Source: Portiera aleyrodidarum_D | GTDB lineage: Bacteria; Pseudomonadota; Gammaproteobacteria; Johnevansiales; Johnevansiaceae | DNA: 10,972 nucleotides | Assembly: GCF_902713745.1 (NCBI RefSeq) | Contig: NZ_CACTJB010000004.1 | Span: 1 to 10,972 of the forward strand | Direction of reading: 5' to 3' | Shown: piece after piece, positions 6,124 to 10,972 of the stretch | Position numbering within the stretch: the first letter of the stretch is position 1 | How the letters are laid out: each line of letters begins with the position of its first letter | Position numbers and translations under genes: made by a program | The notes under the pieces: model-generated | The model's database searches: none | What the model saw: the letters and a program-made list of their open reading frames with translations, nothing else | What the model was told of the DNA's origin: nothing

Positions 6124-8439
6124 GTGTCTATAAAAAATTTATTTCCAGAGAGTATTTACTTACTTCCTATAAATAATAGGCCGTTTTTTCCTGCTCAAAT
6201 ACAACCATTGGTTGTAAATAAAAATAGATGGATTGAAACAATAAAAAGAGTGGTGAGTACTAAGCATGGTTGCTTAGGCTTAATTTATGTTGGAAATAAT
6301 AATTTTATCGAAGAAGTGCCAAAATTTACAAAAATGGGAACAATTGTTAAAATACATCGTACAGACGGAGATCAAATTCAATTGATAGCTCAAGGTTTAA
6401 GACGTTTTAAAATTATCAACTGGATATCTAAAAAGGCTCCTTTTTTTGTAGAGGTTATCTATCCTAAAGAACTTATAAACAAAGAATCAAAGGAGACAAG
6501 AGCATACGCTATAGCAATAATAAAAGGAATAAAAGAATTATTACCAACGAATCCATTATATGGTGAAGATTTAAAAAAATATTTAAACAGATTTAGTCCT
6601 AGTGATCCAGGGCCCTTAACAGATTTTGCAGCAGCAATAACATCAAATAAAGGTAAAGAGTTACAAATAGTGTTAGAAACCTTAACAATTTTAAAGCGTA
6701 TGCAATTAGTATTACCTATGTTGAGAAAAGAAATAGAAATTTCTAATTTATATAGTGAATTATCACAAAAAGTAAATTTGCAAATGCATGAGAGACAAAG
6801 AGAATTTTTTTTAAGAGAACAATTAAAAATTATACAAAAAGAATTAGATAAAAAAAAAGATGAAAGAAAATCAGATTTAAACAAAATTAAAATACGTTTA
6901 ACAAAATATATTTTATCCCCAAAAGTAAAAAAAAAAATAAACGAAGAACTGAATAAATTAAAAACGTTAGACATAGGATCACCTGAATATAGTACAACTC
7001 GCAATTATTTAGAATGGTTAACTCAAATTCCGTGGGGAATTGTATCGAAAGATAAAATAGATATAAAATATGCATTTAAAATATTAAATAAAAATCATGA
7101 TGGTTTAAACGATATAAAAGAAAGAATTATTGAGTTTTTAGCTGAAGGGGTATTTAAAGGCACAGTATGTGGTTCAATTTTATTGTTAATAGGTCCACCT
7201 GGCGTTGGAAAAACATCCATAGGAAAATCTATAGCTAATGCTTTAGGAAGGAAGTTTTATAGAATATCATTGGGGGGTCTGCGTGATGAAGCTGAAATAA
7301 AAGGGCATCGTAGAACCTATGTAAGTTCAATGCCAGGAAAAATTGTTCAAGCTTTAAAAGAGACTCAAGTGTTAAATCCTGTAATTATGTTGGATGAAAT
7401 AGATAAAATTAGCCTAACATATAATAAGGATCCTGCATCTGCTTTATTAGAAGTTTTAGATGCAGAGCAAAACAAAGAATTTTTGGACAATTATTTAGAT
7501 ATAAAGGTAAATTTATCAAAAGTATTATTCATTTGTACGGCCAATCAAATAGACACAATTCCAATACCTTTATATGACAGAATGGAAGTGATTAGATTAT
7601 GTGGTTATATATCTGAAGAAAAATATACTATAGCTAAACAATATTTATGGCCTAGATTATTAAAAAAAGATAAAATACCTAAAAATAGTATAAAAATTAC
7701 CTCGACTGCATTAAAACAGGTTATTGAAGGATATGCTAGGGAATCAGGAGTAAGGAAATTAGAAAAACAATTGCATCGTATCATTCGTAAATCAGTAGTT
7801 AAATTATTAAAAAAAAAAAATAAAGTAATTAAAGTCTCCAAAAATAATTTAAAAAATTATTTAGGTTTACCAATTTTTAAAAAAGAAAATTCATTAAAAG
7901 GTATAGGGGTAGTAACAGGATTAGCATGGACAGCCTTAGGTGGAGTAACTTTACCAATAGAAGCTGTTAAAATAAATAACTTTAAAAATGGATTAAAACT
8001 CACAGGAAAATTAGGTAGTGTAATGAAAGAGTCAGCAAATATAGCATATAGTTATACAGTAGCAAACGTAAAACATTATAAGATAAATAAAAATTTTTTT
8101 AATAAATATTTCATCCATTTACATGTTCCTGAAGGAGCTGTACAAAAAGATGGTCCTTCGGCTGGAATTACAATGACAACCGCTTTAATATCATTAGCTA
8201 AATTACAAAGTATAAAACGAATGCTAGCAATGACTGGAGAAATTACGTTAACAGGTCAAGTATTAGCAGTAGGAGGAATAAGAGAAAAAATAGTAGCAGC
8301 CAGAAGAAGTGAAATATTTGAAATTTTATTACCCAAAGGAAATAAAAGTGATTTTGAATCATTACCAAATTATTTAAAAAAAAATATAAAAATTCATTTT
8401 GTTAAAGATTATAAAGATGTTGCAAAAATAGTTTTTTAA
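6124..8439 (+). CDS. lon: ATP-dependent Lon protease (endopeptidase La)
   Basis: Cytosolic AAA+ serine protease that unfolds and degrades misfolded and regulatory proteins as a hexamer. The 771 residues are close to the E. coli length of 784. The N-terminal substrate-binding domain spans about 1-200 (YLLPINNRPFFPAQ near the start) and is followed by a charged helical, coiled-coil-like linker to about 330. The AAA+ module has Walker A GPPGVGKTS at 357-365, pore loop YVSSMPG from Y399, Walker B VIMLDEID at 420-427, sensor-1 N474, arginine finger R486 and sensor-2 R544. The protease domain carries the catalytic dyad S679 (in KDGPSAG) and K722 (in GGIREK), the numbering of E. coli Lon. The frame is intact with no key residue lost, so the enzyme should be active. 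Start is GTG. Two long A-runs lie in the frame, 11 A at 6927-6937 and 12 A at 7809-7820. The PFFPAQ-type N-terminus resembles the Pseudomonas/Halomonas-type Lon (inference). Confidence 0.98.
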   Translation: MSIKNLFPESIYLLPINNRPFFPAQIQPLVVNKNRWIETIKRVVSTKHGCLGLIYVGNNNFIEEVPKFTKMGTIVKIHRTDGDQIQLIAQGLRRFKIINWISKKAPFFVEVIYPKELINKESKETRAYAIAIIKGIKELLPTNPLYGEDLKKYLNRFSPSDPGPLTDFAAAITSNKGKELQIVLETLTILKRMQLVLPMLRKEIEISNLYSELSQKVNLQMHERQREFFLREQLKIIQKELDKKKDERKSDLNKIKIRLTKYILSPKVKKKINEELNKLKTLDIGSPEYSTTRNYLEWLTQIPWGIVSKDKIDIKYAFKILNKNHDGLNDIKERIIEFLAEGVFKGTVCGSILLLIGPPGVGKTSIGKSIANALGRKFYRISLGGLRDEAEIKGHRRTYVSSMPGKIVQALKETQVLNPVIMLDEIDKISLTYNKDPASALLEVLDAEQNKEFLDNYLDIKVNLSKVLFICTANQIDTIPIPLYDRMEVIRLCGYISEEKYTIAKQYLWPRLLKKDKIPKNSIKITSTALKQVIEGYARESGVRKLEKQLHRIIRKSVVKLLKKKNKVIKVSKNNLKNYLGLPIFKKENSLKGIGVVTGLAWTALGGVTLPIEAVKINNFKNGLKLTGKLGSVMKESANIAYSYTVANVKHYKINKNFFNKYFIHLHVPEGAVQKDGPSAGITMTTALISLAKLQSIKRMLAMTGEITLTGQVLAVGGIREKIVAARRSEIFEILLPKGNKSDFESLPNYLKKNIKIHFVKDYKDVAKIVF

Positions 8440-8464
8440 AAAACTTATGAGAATTGATTATAGT

Positions 8465-8472
8465 AGGTAGGT
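8465..8472 (+). promoter_or_regulatory. Probable ribosome binding site of ilvD
   Basis: AGGTAGGT, ten bases before the ATG at 8483, resembles part of AAGGAGGT. It lies in the 43-base gap between the lon stop and ilvD. There is no room or sequence for a clear terminator or promoter there, which favours a lon-ilvD transcript. Confidence 0.5.
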
Positions 8473-8482
8473 AAATATAAAT

Positions 8483-10318
8483 ATGAAAAATTTTAGATCG
8501 TATACCACGACAAATAAAACCATGGTTGGTGCAAGAGCTTTATGGCGGGCGACAGGTTTGAAAGATAATGATTTTTATAAACCAATAATTGCTATTGCTA
8601 ATTCTTATACAGATTTTGTACCAGGGCATATAAATTTAGATAAGGTAGGAAAGATAATAAAAAAATCAATTAAAAAAAACGGGGCTAATGCAAAATTGTT
8701 TAATACAATAGCTATAGACGATGGGATAGCTATGGGCCATAGTGGGATGTTGTATTCTTTGCCTTCCAGAGAAATTATAGCGGATTCAATAGAATATATG
8801 GTAAATGCGCATTGTGCAGATGCTTTAGTATGTATTTCAAATTGTGATAAAATTACTCCAGGTATGTTATTAGCATGTTTTAGATTAAATATACCTACAA
8901 TTTTTGTTTCAGGGGGGGCAATGGAAGCAGGTAGGTTAATTTTTAAAAAAGATAAAAAAAATATAAATTTAGTTGATGCAATAATAGTAAGTGGATCAAA
9001 AAATCATAATAAAAGTAAGTTATTAGATATAGAAAAAAATGCGTGTCCAACTTGTGGCAGTTGTTCAGGAATGTTTACAGCAAATTCTATGAATTGTTTA
9101 TTAGAAGCGTTGGGATTGACATTTCCTGGAAATGGGACTTTGTTATCAACTCATACAAACAGAAAACTATTATTTAAAAAAGTAGGTAAAAGAATTGTTG
9201 AAATTACCAATGAATATTATAACAAGAACAAAAAATTGTTACCTCGAGATATTTGTGTTAAAAAATCTTTTGAAAATGCGATGATAATGGATATCGCGAT
9301 GGGAGGGTCAACGAATACAATACTTCATTTGTTAGCAATAGCTAAAGAAGCAAATATAAATTTTAAATTAAAAAATATAGACACCTTATCAAAAAAGGTG
9401 CCTCAATTATGTAAATTATCGCCAAATACAAATAAATATTATATTGAAGATTTTCATAGGGCTGGAGGTGTGTTTGGTTTGTTAGGAGAATTAAATAAAC
9501 TAAATTTATTAAATTTAAAGGTATCAACTATACATAGTAAAACATTAGAAAAAGCTTTATATAAATGGGATATTATGTTATCTAATAAAAAAAAAATATT
9601 AAATTTTTATAAGGCAGCTCCAGGCCGGATAAGAACAACAAAAGCGTTTTTTCAGAACAATCAATGGACTGTATTAGATCAAGATAGAAAAACTGGATGT
9701 ATACGTAATGTAAAACATTGTTATTCTAAGGATGGAGGGTTAGCTATATTATTTGGTAATATGGCAGTAAAAGGATGTGTGGTTAAAACAGCAGGAGTAT
9801 ATGAAAAAAATTCAATATTCAAAGGAAGGGCTAAAGTGGTATTTTCACAAGAAAAAGCCGTCCAAAAAATATTAAAGAATAAAATAAAAAAAGGTGACAT
9901 TTTAATCATATGTTTTGAAGGCCCTAAAGGGGGCCCTGGTATGCAAGAAATGTTATATCCTACCTCTTATTTAAAATATAAAAATTTAGATAAATATTGT
10001 GCTTTAGTTACCGATGGAAGATTTTCTGGAGGAACTTCAGGTTTATCCATTGGACATATTTCTCCAGAAGCCGCTGAATATGGAAATATAGCTTTAGTTG
10101 AAGATAATGATTTAATAAGTATAAATTTAAAAGAAAGATATATAAATGTTTTATTAAATAATAAAATCTTAAGTAACCGTAGAAAAACAATGAATACAAA
10201 ATATAAAAACAAATGGAAAAATGTAACTAAACGTAATAGAAAAATAACTAACACATTGAAGTTGTATTCACATTTTGCTACATCAGCAGATAAAGGTGCT
10301 ATAAGAATTTGTTGTTAA
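8483..10318 (+). CDS. ilvD: Dihydroxy-acid dehydratase
   Basis: Cytosolic iron-sulfur enzyme (EC 4.2.1.9). It dehydrates 2,3-dihydroxy-3-methylbutanoate to 3-methyl-2-oxobutanoate (valine, leucine and pantothenate branch) and 2,3-dihydroxy-3-methylpentanoate to 3-methyl-2-oxopentanoate (isoleucine branch). The 611 residues match the usual length (616 in E. coli), and the protein aligns with E. coli IlvD from RSYTTT at the start to FATSADKGAIR at the end. Visible signatures are GARALWRATG at 16-25, FVPGH at 45-49, DDGIAMGHSGMLYSLPSRE at 79-97 (D80 a likely metal ligand), NCDKITPG at 120-127 (C121 cluster ligand, K123 the modified-lysine position), CPTCGSCSG at 188-196 (C194 cluster ligand), and DGRFSGGTSG at 511-520 with the catalytic-region serine. 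No truncation or frameshift is seen. In nutritional endosymbionts such genes supply branched-chain amino acid precursors to the host; the final transamination is often done by the host (known from related systems, not shown here). Confidence 0.98.
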   Translation: MKNFRSYTTTNKTMVGARALWRATGLKDNDFYKPIIAIANSYTDFVPGHINLDKVGKIIKKSIKKNGANAKLFNTIAIDDGIAMGHSGMLYSLPSREIIADSIEYMVNAHCADALVCISNCDKITPGMLLACFRLNIPTIFVSGGAMEAGRLIFKKDKKNINLVDAIIVSGSKNHNKSKLLDIEKNACPTCGSCSGMFTANSMNCLLEALGLTFPGNGTLLSTHTNRKLLFKKVGKRIVEITNEYYNKNKKLLPRDICVKKSFENAMIMDIAMGGSTNTILHLLAIAKEANINFKLKNIDTLSKKVPQLCKLSPNTNKYYIEDFHRAGGVFGLLGELNKLNLLNLKVSTIHSKTLEKALYKWDIMLSNKKKILNFYKAAPGRIRTTKAFFQNNQWTVLDQDRKTGCIRNVKHCYSKDGGLAILFGNMAVKGCVVKTAGVYEKNSIFKGRAKVVFSQEKAVQKILKNKIKKGDILIICFEGPKGGPGMQEMLYPTSYLKYKNLDKYCALVTDGRFSGGTSGLSIGHISPEAAEYGNIALVEDNDLISINLKERYINVLLNNKILSNRRKTMNTKYKNKWKNVTKRNRKITNTLKLYSHFATSADKGAIRICC

Positions 10319-10449
10319 TGAACTACTTTACACAACCAAAAGAAAGACTTTCTCCTTTCCACTTAATAAAAAGTAAAGCAATATATTTGTTTTTACAAAA
10401 AGTATTCAAAATCTATAATATGTTTGTTCTTAAAAGAAAAAATAAATAA
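10318..10449 (+). CDS. Possible 43-codon ORF overlapping the ilvD stop; unknown
   Basis: The ilvD stop and this ATG share a base in TAATG, a typical arrangement for translational coupling. The frame runs 43 codons to TAA and encodes a basic peptide starting MNYFTQPKERLSPF, with no signal peptide or clear membrane segment. I do not recognise a family, and it does not resemble IlvA, which follows IlvD in enteric ilv operons. Its first 60 bases contain more C than the DNA after it, slightly favouring coding origin or a remnant. There is no separate Shine-Dalgarno close to the ATG. A 43-codon frame can arise by chance in such DNA, so it may be spurious or the stub of a degraded gene. Confidence 0.3.
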   Translation: MNYFTQPKERLSPFHLIKSKAIYLFLQKVFKIYNMFVLKRKNK

Positions 10450-10972
10450 ATTTTTTTAATAATAAACTTATATAAAGTTTAAGTGTTTTGTTTAAAAATA
10501 TTTTTATATTAAATAGTTATTTTTATAAAAGATAAAAAACTATAGATAAAAAAAACAAAATAAAATATATTTGAAATTTAAAAGTAGTAAATAAAATAAA
10601 TAATCTTCATGAACGAACCATTTCATTGATTTAAAAAGATTTTAAATAATTAAAACTCAAAAAAGTAAAATTTAACTTAATAAATAAATAAATAAAAGAT
10701 CAGCTACACAAACAAAAACGAATAAGTAAATTAAATTTTATTAAGGAATATGAAATAATTTTAAAGTATTACTTTAATTAAAGGCTAATTTTCTAAACTA
10801 AATAAAATAAAGTTGCTGTTACTTTTATTTTTGCTTGTATTGATTGAAGTAATAAGTATTAAAATTATTCTTTACAAATGTGTTAATAGATTTTATTTAA
10901 ATGGAACGAGGATAAACCCCAACATACTGCTACGCAAAATAATAAAAACTTCAACTCAACTTATACACTAAT
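10450..10972. other. AT-rich intergenic DNA, no recognisable gene
   Basis: Very AT-rich, A/T-homopolymer-laden sequence without the T/G versus A/C polarity or repeat words of 1-6030. No tRNA arms, rRNA, tmRNA or SRP RNA motifs are recognisable. A 60-codon open frame (10789-10971) lacks ATG; its only usable start is a TTG at 10813, and it looks like chance. The last 70 bases hold a patch richer in G and C (around 10902-10936) that may be the edge of the next feature beyond the window. Confidence 0.6.
10463..10481 (+). terminator. Weak stem-loop after ilvD, doubtful terminator
   Basis: TAAACTT and AAGTTTA form a perfect 7-bp stem around an ATATA loop, 144 bases after the ilvD stop and 13 after the small ORF. 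The stem has a single G-C pair and no continuous U-tract follows, so termination here would be inefficient at best. Confidence 0.2.

Noticed and set aside
6459..7075. Minus-strand ORFs opposite lon
   Set aside because: They are antisense shadows of a convincingly conserved lon frame, with no motif of their own.
9721..10254. Minus-strand ORFs opposite ilvD
   Set aside because: They overlap the conserved C-terminal half of IlvD and show only AT-driven Phe/Leu/Ile content.
10513..10543. Imperfect AT hairpin (ATAGTT with AACTAT) downstream of ilvD
   Set aside because: It has two bulges, only one G-C pair and no following T-run, so it is expected by chance in such AT-rich DNA.
10789..10971. 60-codon open frame with a Leu-rich start from TTG at 10813
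   Set aside because: It has no ATG, no clear Shine-Dalgarno and no recognisable family. The hydrophobic leader comes from a T-rich stretch, and a chance frame is the simpler reading.

Overview
The window suggests the chromosome of a strongly reduced, AT-rich gammaproteobacterial insect endosymbiont. Two intact genes, lon and ilvD, occupy positions 6124-10318. Both are full length, Lys/Asn/Ile-rich and closest in motif content to gammaproteobacterial homologues. TGG is used for Trp and no UGA is read through, so the code is standard. An amino-acid-supplying biosynthetic gene beside very long non-coding DNA in so AT-rich a genome resembles Candidatus Portiera (whitefly symbiont). That assignment is an inference from memory of the family and was not tested by any search.

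Positions 1 to about 6030 hold no credible gene. This DNA is low in complexity, and one strand is built almost wholly of T and G with A as a minor base. In sharply bounded blocks the polarity flips, so the + strand becomes A/C-rich with the reverse-complement vocabulary. The approximate layout is: keto (T/G) 1-3132, a short amino patch 3133-3173, keto 3174-3325, amino (A/C) 3326-4190, keto 4191-4590, short amino patch 4591-4622, keto 4623-5361, amino 5362-6030. The same short words recur throughout (TTAAGTT, TAATG, TTATG, GCTTTG, TTAATATAAG), with pentanucleotide microsatellites and longer perfect inverted and direct copies.

Positions 6031-6123 change to ordinary leader sequence ending in a Shine-Dalgarno and a GTG start. 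Then come lon (ATP-dependent protease, 771 aa) and, 43 bases later on the same strand, ilvD (dihydroxy-acid dehydratase, 611 aa). The two are probably co-transcribed. IlvD makes the 2-oxo acid precursors of valine, isoleucine and (through valine precursors) leucine and pantothenate. Lon is general protein quality control and has no pathway link to IlvD. A 43-codon ORF overlaps the ilvD stop by one base (TAATG) and may be a small or degraded gene.

From 10450 to the end the DNA is ordinary AT-rich intergenic sequence without the T/G versus A/C polarity, so the strange DNA is confined to the upstream side of lon. I see no rRNA, tRNA, CRISPR array, transposase or recognisable mobile element.
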